Source: Prevotella aff. ruminicola Tc2-24 (GTDB taxonomy: Bacteria; Bacteroidota; Bacteroidia; Bacteroidales; Bacteroidaceae). Taken from it: 64,000 bases of DNA. Positions 36,846 to 45,310 of the stretch are shown piece after piece. The position numbers were made by a program, and so were the translations under genes. The notes beneath the pieces are model-generated. The model saw only the letters and a list, made by a program, of their open reading frames with translations, ran no database searches and was not told where the DNA came from. The stretch is taken from positions 712,472 to 776,471 of the forward strand of contig NZ_FOIQ01000001.1 of assembly GCF_900110895.1 (NCBI RefSeq). Reading direction: 5' to 3'. Position 1 is the stretch's first letter. The number at the start of each line of letters is the position of its first letter.

Positions 36846-38027
36846 ATGAAAATCGCGATCCTGACATCTGGCATCCTACCCGTTCCTGCCGTACAAGGAG
36901 GAGCTGTAGAGAACTTGATAGACTTCTATCTGGCATATAACAATCAGCATAGGCTTCACGATATCACCATCTACAGTGTGTGGCATCCTGATGTAAAGAA
37001 GCATCCCGCCCAGAAATCAGAAGTGAACCACTATGTGTATATCAAGGTTCGTTCCCTCTTTGCAAGGATCAGAAAGAAAATCTACCAGAAAACGCATGGT
37101 AAGGAATACTACCACTACGCCATCGAATATTTCCTTGATCAGGCCCTGCGACATCTCAAGAAGCGACACTACGACCTCATCGTTCTAGAGAACCGACCTG
37201 GTTATGCGCTTAAACTAAAGGATGAGACGACAGCAAGGCTAGTCTACCACCTACACAACGAGAAATTAAGCTATAACTCTCCTAAAGCCAAAGAGATCTA
37301 CGATGCGGCATCTGTGATTGTATCTGTGTCTGACCATATCACAAGGTGTGTCCAGGCCATCCTTCCAGGAGACAACAAGTGTGTCACCGTGCATAACGGC
37401 ATCGACCTGAAGGCTTTCTCTCCAATCACGAAAAGAGAAATCAGCAGGAAAGATGTTCGACTCTCCGATGACGATTTCGTCATTGTGTTCAGTGGACGGA
37501 TCAACAAAGAGAAGGGAATCAGTGAATTAGTTGATGCCATGCTCAGACTGAAGGAGTATGCGCATATCAGACTGCTTGTCCTAGGCAGCACGTTCTATGG
37601 CAATACGGGCATCAACGATTCATATATCAACCTGTTGCAGAAGAAGACGAAGGATATTGAGAATCAGATTATCTTTACGGGTTTCATACCCTACTCGCAG
37701 GTGCCGGATTACATCCGACTGGCTGACGCGGCAGTCATCCCCTCTGTCTGGGACGACCCTTTCCCAACTACCGTTCTGGAGGCACAGGCGATGGGACTGC
37801 CTATCATCGCTACACGACGCGGCGGCATCCCAGAGGAAGTAACAGAACATAATGCCATACTGCTCGACACAGACGATCAGTTCGTCGATCACCTAACTTC
37901 AGCCATTCTCGATCTCTATGACCATCCTGAGAAACGGGCGGCAATGGCGCAGGCTTCCATTGAGCATGCCAGGCTCTTCGACAAGGACACCTTCGCCCAA
38001 CAATTCTTCACTGCAATAGAAAAATGA
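36846..38027 (+). CDS. GT4-family glycosyltransferase
   Basis: 393 residues of GT-B fold. The N-terminal glycine-rich acceptor loop is VPAVQGGAVENLIDFYL. The C-terminal donor-binding half carries VFSGRINKEKGISEL and PSVWDDPFPTTVLEAQAMG with the EX7E-type glutamates. The presence of GGxxE suggests a retaining transferase using a nucleotide sugar. It starts 5 bases after the previous gene. Confidence 0.85.
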   Translation: MKIAILTSGILPVPAVQGGAVENLIDFYLAYNNQHRLHDITIYSVWHPDVKKHPAQKSEVNHYVYIKVRSLFARIRKKIYQKTHGKEYYHYAIEYFLDQALRHLKKRHYDLIVLENRPGYALKLKDETTARLVYHLHNEKLSYNSPKAKEIYDAASVIVSVSDHITRCVQAILPGDNKCVTVHNGIDLKAFSPITKREISRKDVRLSDDDFVIVFSGRINKEKGISELVDAMLRLKEYAHIRLLVLGSTFYGNTGINDSYINLLQKKTKDIENQIIFTGFIPYSQVPDYIRLADAAVIPSVWDDPFPTTVLEAQAMGLPIIATRRGGIPEEVTEHNAILLDTDDQFVDHLTSAILDLYDHPEKRAAMAQASIEHARLFDKDTFAQQFFTAIEK

Positions 38028-38043
38028 CAAATGACCACCTGAC

Positions 38044-38931
38044 ATGAAAAAAATCAAATCCTATATTCAACTGCTTCGGCCTCTGCAGTGGCTCAAAAAC
38101 GGGTTCGTGTTCGCACCTATTTTCTTTAGTAGTAACCTGCTGAAAGAAGCATTCTTCTGGCCCACGTTCATCGTGTTCGTTTCGTTCTGCCTTATTTCCA
38201 GTTCCATCTACTGCTTCAACGACCTGCAGGATGTAAAGGCCGACCGTCAGCATCCTAAGAAATGTAAGCGTCCGATAGCCTCGGGAGCTGTATCGACAAG
38301 CGGCGGATATACGATGATGATTCTCTGCACTATCAGCGCCTTTGCTCTGCTGACACTCATACAGAGTCAGAATGCCCCATTTCTCTATGGTATCATCATC
38401 GCCTACTGGCTCATGAACATCGCCTACTGTGTTCGTCTGAAACAGTATGCCATCGTCGATGTATCAATCATCGCCATCGGTTTCGTGATGCGCGTACTCA
38501 TCGGAGGACTGGCAACTGACATCTGGGTGTCGCACTGGCTTGTGATGATGACTTTCCTCGTCACACTGTTCCTCGCTTTTACCAAACGTAACGACGATTA
38601 TCGTATCTTCGAGCAGACGGGCACAAAGCCGAGGGTTAGCATTACAGGCTACAACAAGACATTCATCAACGAGGCAACAGCAATCATCGCCGCAATTACG
38701 ATGGTGTGCTACATCATGTATACCATGTCGGAAGAAGTAATCGCACGAATGGGAACTCGCTATGTCTATCTGACAAGCGGATGGGTGCTGGCAGGACTGC
38801 TACGCTACCTGCAGAACATGATTGTCTATGGATTAAGCGGTAGTCCGACGAAGGCTCTGGTGAAAGATCATTTCATTCAATTCTGCATCATCGGTTGGAT
38901 TGCGTCGTTCTTCATCATCATTTACCTATAG
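38044..38931 (+). CDS. UbiA-family prenyltransferase, decaprenyl-phosphate phosphoribosyltransferase-like
   Basis: 295 residues, about eight hydrophobic helices, with the first Asp-rich motif NDLQDVKADRQHPKKCKRP at 59-77. The start RPLQWLKNGFVFAPI and the KRPIASG context match the DPPR synthase branch, which moves phosphoribose from PRPP onto polyprenyl phosphate, rather than quinone or heme UbiA enzymes. In actinobacteria this feeds arabinan synthesis with a phosphatase and DprE1/DprE2, none of which is present here. In this island it may prime or donate a pentose to a glycan. Moderate certainty on the substrate. Confidence 0.75.
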   Translation: MKKIKSYIQLLRPLQWLKNGFVFAPIFFSSNLLKEAFFWPTFIVFVSFCLISSSIYCFNDLQDVKADRQHPKKCKRPIASGAVSTSGGYTMMILCTISAFALLTLIQSQNAPFLYGIIIAYWLMNIAYCVRLKQYAIVDVSIIAIGFVMRVLIGGLATDIWVSHWLVMMTFLVTLFLAFTKRNDDYRIFEQTGTKPRVSITGYNKTFINEATAIIAAITMVCYIMYTMSEEVIARMGTRYVYLTSGWVLAGLLRYLQNMIVYGLSGSPTKALVKDHFIQFCIIGWIASFFIIIYL

Positions 38932-39943
38932 GCTGTTCTTTCGCATACTTCACTCCGAAGAGATAGTGCCCCAGAAAAGGACTGAGGCGAATGATGCGGC
39001 TAGCCAGTAGACTGAGTGCCAAAATTACAAGTGAGATGACCATGATCGCCACGAACTCGACAAGTCGGCTATCAAAGGCTTGCAGTCGATCTGCATATGG
39101 CATTAGGAATCGAGGCAGGAAGAAATAATGAAGCAGATAGATGTCAAGCGTCCGTTGTCCCACATACTGCAATGGCCTGGATAGACGTATACGCTCAAGC
39201 CATGAACAGGTAAGACGGAAACAGGTGAACACTAGCCACATGCCCGAGATACCTCCGACATAGAATCGGAGCATTTCGTACCACATATCTGACAGATGTG
39301 GCGAAGAGGCAACGACACAGAATACAACCGCAATAGTCAGAAAGACAACGGGCTTGTTTGTCCAGCAGATAAAAGCATCGAAATGTCGCCTCATCCATGC
39401 ACCGATGGCGAAAAAGAAGAAGAAGCGCCACAAGACAACACTCAAGAAACCAAGAACACTGACCATAGAGGCTTGGATGCCAACGGCCGATGACTGTATA
39501 CTGCTATAATAACGAGCATAGCAGTATGCTCCCACACTGATTGCCAAAGGCATTAGGAGACTGCACCTTCTGCCCAATCGAATTGAAAGCATATACAGAA
39601 TGAAAAACTCGAAGAGCACAAACGTGAACCAATAACCACCCTTCAATGCACCCAATTGATGGAAGAACAAGGGCGGAGGGGCCAAGAGCATGAGGAAGAT
39701 AAACGTAGGAACAATCTGAACCATGAACTTATGGCGGACATTCGTCATGAAAGGATAACGGGCAACAGGTTCAAACAGCCAACCACTTAGCATAAAGAAA
39801 CACGGCAAACGGAAGAGGATGAATACCGTGTTATAGCCCATTCTAGAATCGCCCAAGCAGAAATGGCAGACATGCGCAAACACGACGAGGATCATCGTGA
39901 ACCCTCGCATTGCATCAATATACCTTATCCGTTGCGTTGCCAT
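38918..39943 (-). CDS. Acyltransferase family 3 (OafA-type) membrane protein
   Basis: 341 residues, about ten transmembrane segments. It starts RIRYIDAMRGFTMILVVFAH, carrying the family's N-terminal YID(A/G)xRG motif and catalytic His. These enzymes O-acetylate or otherwise O-acylate extracytoplasmic glycans using a cytosolic acyl donor. It is on the minus strand, its end overlapping the prenyltransferase end by 14 bases. A TATCTTTG -7 box (complement of 39952-39959) lies 8 bases upstream of the ATG. Confidence 0.87.
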   Translation of the reverse strand: MATQRIRYIDAMRGFTMILVVFAHVCHFCLGDSRMGYNTVFILFRLPCFFMLSGWLFEPVARYPFMTNVRHKFMVQIVPTFIFLMLLAPPPLFFHQLGALKGGYWFTFVLFEFFILYMLSIRLGRRCSLLMPLAISVGAYCYARYYSSIQSSAVGIQASMVSVLGFLSVVLWRFFFFFAIGAWMRRHFDAFICWTNKPVVFLTIAVVFCVVASSPHLSDMWYEMLRFYVGGISGMWLVFTCFRLTCSWLERIRLSRPLQYVGQRTLDIYLLHYFFLPRFLMPYADRLQAFDSRLVEFVAIMVISLVILALSLLASRIIRLSPFLGHYLFGVKYAKEQPIGK

Positions 39944-39977
39944 TCTGACTGCAAAGATACAAATAAGACATCTAAGA

Positions 39978-40009
39978 TTTGGTTAATTCACCAAAAAATA
40001 TTATTTTTG
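39978..40009 (+). promoter_or_regulatory. Promoter of the acyl carrier protein / MBOAT / SGNH cassette
   Basis: TTTG at 39978-39981 and TATTTTTG at 40002-40009 are 20 bases apart; the ACP gene starts at 40052. Confidence 0.75.
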
Positions 40010-40051
40010 CATGGCAAAAGATTTCCTTACTCATATTAACCCAACAAGCAT

Positions 40052-40291
40052 ATGGAAAGAGATGAAGTATTAAAACGTGTGGAAGAGATATTCCGTGAAG
40101 AGCTGGGACAGAGCGATATCGAACTATACGACGAGGCGACAGCTGAAGACGTAGAAGGCTGGGATTCGCTCAGTCATGTTCAGTTGGTTGCTGCCATTGA
40201 AAATGTATTCGGCATTGAGTTCAGCTCACGCGAAATCCTCTCATGGGAAAACGTTGGTGACTTGATAGACAGTATCATGAAGAGAATCTAA
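40052..40291 (+). CDS. Acyl carrier protein (specialised)
   Basis: 79 residues, four-helix ACP pattern, with the phosphopantetheine site GWDSLSHVQL and Ser39 as attachment point. It is directly followed (1 base) by an MBOAT acyltransferase gene, which points to a dedicated carrier for glycan O-acylation rather than fatty-acid synthesis. There is no adenylating DltA-like enzyme nearby. Confidence 0.9.
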   Translation: MERDEVLKRVEEIFREELGQSDIELYDEATAEDVEGWDSLSHVQLVAAIENVFGIEFSSREILSWENVGDLIDSIMKRI

Positions 40292-40292
40292 G

Positions 40293-41750
40293 ATGGTAGT
40301 CAACTCTCTGTCTTTCTTGTGGTTTTTCTTGATTATTCTGGTCATCTACTATATATGCCAGACAAAGAGAAGTCTGCAGAATCTTTTTCTTTTGGGCTGC
40401 TCGTATTGGTTCTATTCACAGGTGGGCATCAAGATGGCAGGAGGACTAGCAGCTCTGACACTTGCATTCTGGTTTCTCGGCAAGGGCGTCAGTCATTATC
40501 TTGACAAGGAAGACGAGCGTAAGGCTGCCATACTGACCAACGCGGGAGTAGTCATCGGCATCGGTGCTCTGTTCTATTTCAAATACCTCAATTTCTTTGC
40601 AGAGTCCATTGTATCATTATCCTCAGCCGTAGGACTACACCTTAGTTGGACAACGCTACACCTGGTTGTCCCCATAGGTCTAAGTTTTTTCACCTTCAAG
40701 TTGATGAGCTACGTGCTGGACATATACAACGGTAAGATTCATCAGGAAAAAGACCTCATATGCTTCGCGAACTTCATCGCTTTCTTTCCGACAATCCTAT
40801 CCGGCCCTATCGACCGTCCCAAGCCTTTCCTCAAGCAACTTAATCAGGTACGAGTCTTTAACCCGGACAACTTCACACTTGGCTTCAGACGAGTCCTATG
40901 GGGAATGTTTCTGAAAATGTGTATCGCCGACCGGCTGGACATTTATGTGAGCGCTATCTGGAACAACTACGAGCACCATTCTACGATATCCATCATCTTT
41001 GCATCATTACTATATCCGCTCCAAATGTATGCCGACTTCGGCGGATACAGTGAGATGGCTATTGGTGTCGCACTGATACTGGGATTCAAGGTGACAGAGA
41101 ACTTCAAACGGCCATTTTTCGTCACAGACATAGCAGGGTTCTGGAGCAGATGGCACATGTCACTGACGAGTTGGTTGACAGACTATGTGTTCCTGCCTTT
41201 GAACATTAAATACAGAAAACTGGGTGTCAACGGCACCATCATCGCCATTATGCTTAACATGGCATTTATTGGCATGTGGCACGGTGCCGACTGGACCTTT
41301 CTCATCTTCGGTATCTACCAAGGACTCTGGTATATCCCTCTGATGAGAAACGGTGCATTTTTCAAAAAAAGGAAAATTGAGGTCAACTCACATGGCTGGC
41401 CCACTCAGCCATACGTGTTGAAGATGGCAGGACTATACCTGATCGTTGCCTTTGGTTTAATGTTCTTCCATTCGTCGACCCTCTCTGAGTTCTTCAACAT
41501 TTGGAGTTGTATCTTCTCACACTGGTCGGGTGGTCTATTTATAGATATGACCACAATGTGCAATGCAGCCTTTTGCACAATCGCCCTGATATATACAGAT
41601 ATCCAAGAAGAATGGTTCCCCAAGACGACAATTCCCCTTCCGCGAGTGATGGACCAATGGAGGTATGAATTAACGATGGCTTTTGAGATCGTCTGTATCC
41701 TGCTCTTCGGTGTATTCGACAATAACCAGTTCATTTATTTCCAGTTCTAA
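40293..41750 (+). CDS. MBOAT-family O-acyltransferase (DltB/AlgI-like)
   Basis: 485 residues with about ten membrane segments. The two family histidines are visible in FWSRWHMSLTSWL (His288) and NMAFIGMWHGADW (His330), along with a YADFGGYSEMAIG block. DltB/AlgI proteins take an acyl group from a cytosolic carrier and pass it across the membrane for attachment to a polymer. It sits between a dedicated ACP and an SGNH protein, the usual order for these systems. Confidence 0.92.
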   Translation: MVVNSLSFLWFFLIILVIYYICQTKRSLQNLFLLGCSYWFYSQVGIKMAGGLAALTLAFWFLGKGVSHYLDKEDERKAAILTNAGVVIGIGALFYFKYLNFFAESIVSLSSAVGLHLSWTTLHLVVPIGLSFFTFKLMSYVLDIYNGKIHQEKDLICFANFIAFFPTILSGPIDRPKPFLKQLNQVRVFNPDNFTLGFRRVLWGMFLKMCIADRLDIYVSAIWNNYEHHSTISIIFASLLYPLQMYADFGGYSEMAIGVALILGFKVTENFKRPFFVTDIAGFWSRWHMSLTSWLTDYVFLPLNIKYRKLGVNGTIIAIMLNMAFIGMWHGADWTFLIFGIYQGLWYIPLMRNGAFFKKRKIEVNSHGWPTQPYVLKMAGLYLIVAFGLMFFHSSTLSEFFNIWSCIFSHWSGGLFIDMTTMCNAAFCTIALIYTDIQEEWFPKTTIPLPRVMDQWRYELTMAFEIVCILLFGVFDNNQFIYFQF

Positions 41751-41751
41751 A

Positions 41752-42663
41752 ATGAAAAAGCTACTCATACATATCGTCATCATCGCCTGTCTGTTCTTTA
41801 TTATGGATCGTGCGTTGGGAACTGCGTTGGGATATCTGTATCGGCAATCGAATGCGACAGACGAGTACAAGATTAGTTATTCGAACGAGAGCACCTACGA
41901 CTCGTTGCTCTTCATCGGCAGTTCGAGATGTCTGCACCATTTCATACCTTCGGTTTTTGAGAAGGGACTCCAGATGTCATGTTACAATGCCGCCGACTGG
42001 GGCATTAAAAATATCTACTATCATTATGGATTGCTGGGGAATATCCTATCTCGCTATACCCCCAAGATCATCGTCTTCGAGATTCATCCCTGCGACTGGC
42101 TGAACACGCCCTACTCGGGAAAAGAGCGGGCTGGATCGTTGGCCCCATATTGTGGGATGAGTGAAACCTGTGACGAGATGCTGAAACTCTCTGGGAATTA
42201 TTGGCCTTACCGTCTGTCTATGGTCTACAGATATACTGGAAGCCTGCCTAACCTAATTACTGGCAGTCATGGTTCCATGGACAGGAGTCTGAAAGGTTGG
42301 AAACCGTTGGACGGAACACTCGACACCACTGGTGTTAAAGCAGAAGAATACCCATACCCTATCAGTTCAGAGAAAGCACAACTGATGAAAAGGTTTATTC
42401 AAGACTGTAAGTCAAAGGATATCAAGCTGTTTATAACCGTTTCGCCCATGTATATATGTTCGCAGGAAGATATATATCGTTTCCCTAAGGAACTGGCGCA
42501 GGCAAACGGCATCCCCATCATAGACCACTTTAGGGATAGTGCATACGTGGGACACGCAGAACTATTCTATGATTTTGGTCATCTCAACAGACAAGGTGCG
42601 GAGAAATTCTCCAAACAACTATGCAATGAATTGAAGGAGCGACTAAGGGCTGACAACTTATGA
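41752..42663 (+). CDS. SGNH-type partner protein of the MBOAT acyltransferase (DltD/AlgX-like role)
   Basis: 303 residues from the ATG at 41752, one base after the MBOAT stop. An in-frame upstream ATG at 41683 lies inside the MBOAT gene. One N-terminal anchor helix (about 4-22) is followed by a periplasmic domain with a GSSR nucleophile segment (LLFIGSSRCLHHF) and a C-terminal DFGHLNRQG with the Asp/His pair. It probably transfers the acyl group from the MBOAT to the glycan hydroxyl. Sequence similarity to DltD itself is weak; the role is inferred from gene order. Confidence 0.75.
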   Translation: MKKLLIHIVIIACLFFIMDRALGTALGYLYRQSNATDEYKISYSNESTYDSLLFIGSSRCLHHFIPSVFEKGLQMSCYNAADWGIKNIYYHYGLLGNILSRYTPKIIVFEIHPCDWLNTPYSGKERAGSLAPYCGMSETCDEMLKLSGNYWPYRLSMVYRYTGSLPNLITGSHGSMDRSLKGWKPLDGTLDTTGVKAEEYPYPISSEKAQLMKRFIQDCKSKDIKLFITVSPMYICSQEDIYRFPKELAQANGIPIIDHFRDSAYVGHAELFYDFGHLNRQGAEKFSKQLCNELKERLRADNL

Positions 42664-43682
42664 GGGAGCGCATCAACTGGATTGATTGGGGAAAATGCAT
42701 GGCTGTATGTACCGTCGTATTCTGTCATTTGCCCCAGTCGCAAGAGTGGTTTTACTATCGCTTTCTCCAGGCAACCATCATTACCGTATTTTTCTGGGCA
42801 TCAGGCTACTTAAAGAAGGACAGGGAGAGTACGAAAGATCGTTGGCACAAATACTGGATAAGCCTTATTCTCCCCTACCTCCTGTATAATGCACTCGTCT
42901 ACCCTTTCTGGCTGGTCAGATTCTATCTGCAAAATGGAGGGATGCCTGATCTGTTCCATGCTATGCGTCCCATCCTCGGCGCCCTGCTGTTCCAACACGA
43001 AAACTCTTTTACAGAACCCTTGAACGGTTCTCTTTGGTACCTGCCAGCTATCCTATTCATGCATCTTCTAATCGACTGGTGCAGGAAAGGACGGCATCTA
43101 CATGCGATTATGATCACGCTATGTTTTCTCTCCGTTATTCTCTACGCCGCTAATAAGAGATACGAATTTTTACCGAACCTCACACCCATTGGCATCTTCA
43201 GTCGACTGCCCTATTACTATATCGGCTATGTCATGGAACAAAGAAAGATGTTCCGTCAGTGTCATTTCAAGAGGGATCTACTGATGTGTCTGGGTTGTTT
43301 TTCACTAAGTTTCCTTGTTTTCTTCTGGCACCTGCATGAAGGCAACTTTCTGTTGCATATCGTCCTATTCTACCCAGTGAACCTACTATTTCTGTTCGGG
43401 ACCCTTTACGGCTGTTTGCTTCTGGATAGGTACAAAGCAAATATCGTCATCAATCTCTCCATCGGTACATTGGTCATCATTGGTCTCCATTACCCACTTG
43501 TCAGTCTGACCAATCTCATTCTCAAACATCTGCTCGGGCTTTCTGGAAACATCTGCTATCACTGGTATACAGCCCTTCCTGTCACCATCATTATCTTGGC
43601 AGTGCTCTATCCCATTATCGTGATTGCAAAGCGACACTTCCCTATATTATTGGGGAAAAAAGACGCAAAGGGATTATTTTAA
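42660..43682 (+). CDS. Acyltransferase family 3 membrane protein (fucose-4-O-acetylase-like)
   Basis: 340 residues, about ten transmembrane segments. The N-terminus RINWIDWGKCMAVCTVVFCH carries the catalytic His at the position seen in acyltransferase-3 proteins. It overlaps the preceding SGNH gene by four bases (ATGA), so it belongs to the same acylation unit. Likely O-acetylates a surface glycan residue. Confidence 0.83.
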   Translation: MRERINWIDWGKCMAVCTVVFCHLPQSQEWFYYRFLQATIITVFFWASGYLKKDRESTKDRWHKYWISLILPYLLYNALVYPFWLVRFYLQNGGMPDLFHAMRPILGALLFQHENSFTEPLNGSLWYLPAILFMHLLIDWCRKGRHLHAIMITLCFLSVILYAANKRYEFLPNLTPIGIFSRLPYYYIGYVMEQRKMFRQCHFKRDLLMCLGCFSLSFLVFFWHLHEGNFLLHIVLFYPVNLLFLFGTLYGCLLLDRYKANIVINLSIGTLVIIGLHYPLVSLTNLILKHLLGLSGNICYHWYTALPVTIIILAVLYPIIVIAKRHFPILLGKKDAKGLF

Positions 43683-44390
43683 CCACTTGTCCTTCGACGT
43701 GTGCATCAAAGCCTTGAGAATCTCCAAATCCTCAATAGTCGTAACCTTAATGTTCTTCTCCGATCCTGGGACAATATGCATCTCCCGGCCACCTAATTCC
43801 GCACACAAAGTACATGAGGCAACAGAATCGGTGATACCCTTTTCCTTAGCCTCTTCATGTGCCGCAATAATATTCTTCAGACTGAAAGTCTGAGGGGTCT
43901 GAGTACGGATGAGTGTATCGCGAGGAATAGTGGTCATAGAAGAAAAGCCATCAGAACTCTCCAAAATCGCCTCCCGACATCTGATACCTGTCACGGCATA
44001 GCCATAGGCCTTGCAGGTAGCGATATTGCTGCTAATAATCTCCTGGGAGAGCAGGGGACGGACTGCATCATGAATCAACACAAGATCATTATCGTCATAA
44101 CCTGCCTCCTTCAAACCATAGATACCATTATGGATGGACTCCATACCGGAATTTCCGCCAGGAAATATATGAGCTAGTTTCGTGATGTTAAACTGGTTTG
44201 CATAACTCTGCAACACCGTCTCCCACCCTCTCAGACATACCACAGCGATCTTTCCTATATCGGGGTGTTGTTGGAAACACAACAATGTATGGATAATGAT
44301 TGGGGCACCATCGACATGCATAAACTGTTTGGGAATCTCCTGCCCCATCCGATTACCTGATCCGCCAGCAATTATAAGTCCTATATTCAT
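43674..44390 (-). CDS. IspD/TarI-family cytidylyltransferase
   Basis: 238 residues from the ATG at 44390 (MNIGLIIAGGSGNRMGQEIPKQF, the CTP-binding start); an upstream in-frame ATG at 44564 is antisense to the next gene and is rejected. It has VLIHDAVRPLLSQE, RTQTPQTFSL and PGSEKNIKVTTIEDLEI. It could be IspD (CDP-methylerythritol, isoprenoid pathway) or a TarI-like enzyme making CDP-ribitol or a related CDP-polyol for glycan synthesis. Location inside the glycan island favours the second. Its last 9 bases overlap the convergent acyltransferase gene. Confidence 0.8.
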   Translation of the reverse strand: MNIGLIIAGGSGNRMGQEIPKQFMHVDGAPIIIHTLLCFQQHPDIGKIAVVCLRGWETVLQSYANQFNITKLAHIFPGGNSGMESIHNGIYGLKEAGYDDNDLVLIHDAVRPLLSQEIISSNIATCKAYGYAVTGIRCREAILESSDGFSSMTTIPRDTLIRTQTPQTFSLKNIIAAHEEAKEKGITDSVASCTLCAELGGREMHIVPGSEKNIKVTTIEDLEILKALMHTSKDKWLK

Positions 44391-44471
44391 AACCGTTTGA
44401 CTTTTGTCGCGACAAAGATACGCATTTTTCTTTGTTTCTCCATAAGATACGGGGAAAAACATATAAAACCA

Positions 44472-44503
44472 TTTGGAAGATTCAATATTAATCCCTATTT
44501 TTG
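44472..44503 (+). promoter_or_regulatory. Promoter of the CE4 deacetylase / SASA esterase pair
   Basis: TTTG at 44472-44475 and TATTTTTG at 44496-44503 are 20 bases apart. The first ATG after it (44511) opens only an 11-codon frame. Confidence 0.75.
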
Positions 44504-44510
44504 CAGGAAA

Positions 44511-44546
44511 ATGAATCGTAAAGACATACCACATATCAGAAAGTGA
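44511..44546 (+). CDS. 11-codon upstream reading frame overlapping the deacetylase start
   Basis: ATG at 44511 opens MNRKDIPHIRK and stops at TGA 44544-44546. The stop overlaps the GTG start (44543-44545) of the following gene as GTGA. It could couple translation, or could be the real start of the deacetylase separated by a frameshift. No independent evidence of function. Confidence 0.35.
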   Translation: MNRKDIPHIRK

Positions 44547-45283
44547 AACCCAAGCATTGGACAATCCTCACAACAGGAGGAATCATTCTCATAGCAGCAT
44601 TTCTCTATCTGCGTGCTCCTATCATCATGGGTGATTGGACCAAGCAAACAGTATATCTTTCTGCCATCAATTATATACATTGTCAGATAGCGGACGCAAG
44701 TCCAAAGCTTCTACTCATTGATGACGATGCAGGAGATGGGATATATGAGATCAAAGACATCTGCGATGAACTTGGTATGAAAGCGACATACGCTATGATT
44801 CCAATGAAGACGAGTCGGGCCATCTGCGACACTTTAGTTGCTTGGCAGCGGGAAGGGTTTGGAATAGCCATTCACGGCTACAAACACCATCGATGGAAAG
44901 AATGGTCTGTAGACAGCATACTGGCCGATATAGGCCTCTGCGAGTCGTATATGAAACAGAGAGGTTTTGACATGAAGAAGATCAGGATTGTTGTCCCTCC
45001 ATATGGTTGTAACACAAGAAATATCAGGGAAGCTATTCAGAGAAAAGGCTATCAGATGGTTACTGGGGCTCATATCATCAACCCTGATACAAGCGTCTTC
45101 CAGATAGGGCGCATCTTCATTACAAAAGACACGGATCCTTTGGAGGTAAAACGCCTCCTGCTTCGCGCCAAAGAAGGCAGAGCCTTTGCGGTCATAGGGA
45201 CACACTCATCACATCCGGAGGAGTTCTCAAAGGAGAAGACCAAGACCATTCTGAAGATGGCACAAGATATGGGATTCCAATAA
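44543..45283 (+). CDS. Polysaccharide deacetylase (CE4, NodB-like), GTG start
   Basis: 246 residues with an N-terminal membrane anchor (about 8-24). The NodB domain shows LLLIDDDAGDG (metal Asp, at 59-65), HGYKHHRWKE (the two metal His) and VVPPYGCNTR. It removes N- or O-acetyl groups from an extracytoplasmic glycan. The only start in frame near the promoter is GTG at 44543. A longer version beginning at ATG 44511 would need a frameshift. A second esterase gene follows 27 bases downstream. Confidence 0.8.
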   Translation: MKPKHWTILTTGGIILIAAFLYLRAPIIMGDWTKQTVYLSAINYIHCQIADASPKLLLIDDDAGDGIYEIKDICDELGMKATYAMIPMKTSRAICDTLVAWQREGFGIAIHGYKHHRWKEWSVDSILADIGLCESYMKQRGFDMKKIRIVVPPYGCNTRNIREAIQRKGYQMVTGAHIINPDTSVFQIGRIFITKDTDPLEVKRLLLRAKEGRAFAVIGTHSSHPEEFSKEKTKTILKMAQDMGFQ

Positions 45284-45310
45284 CATACATGATTTAACAA
45301 CATAACTCCG

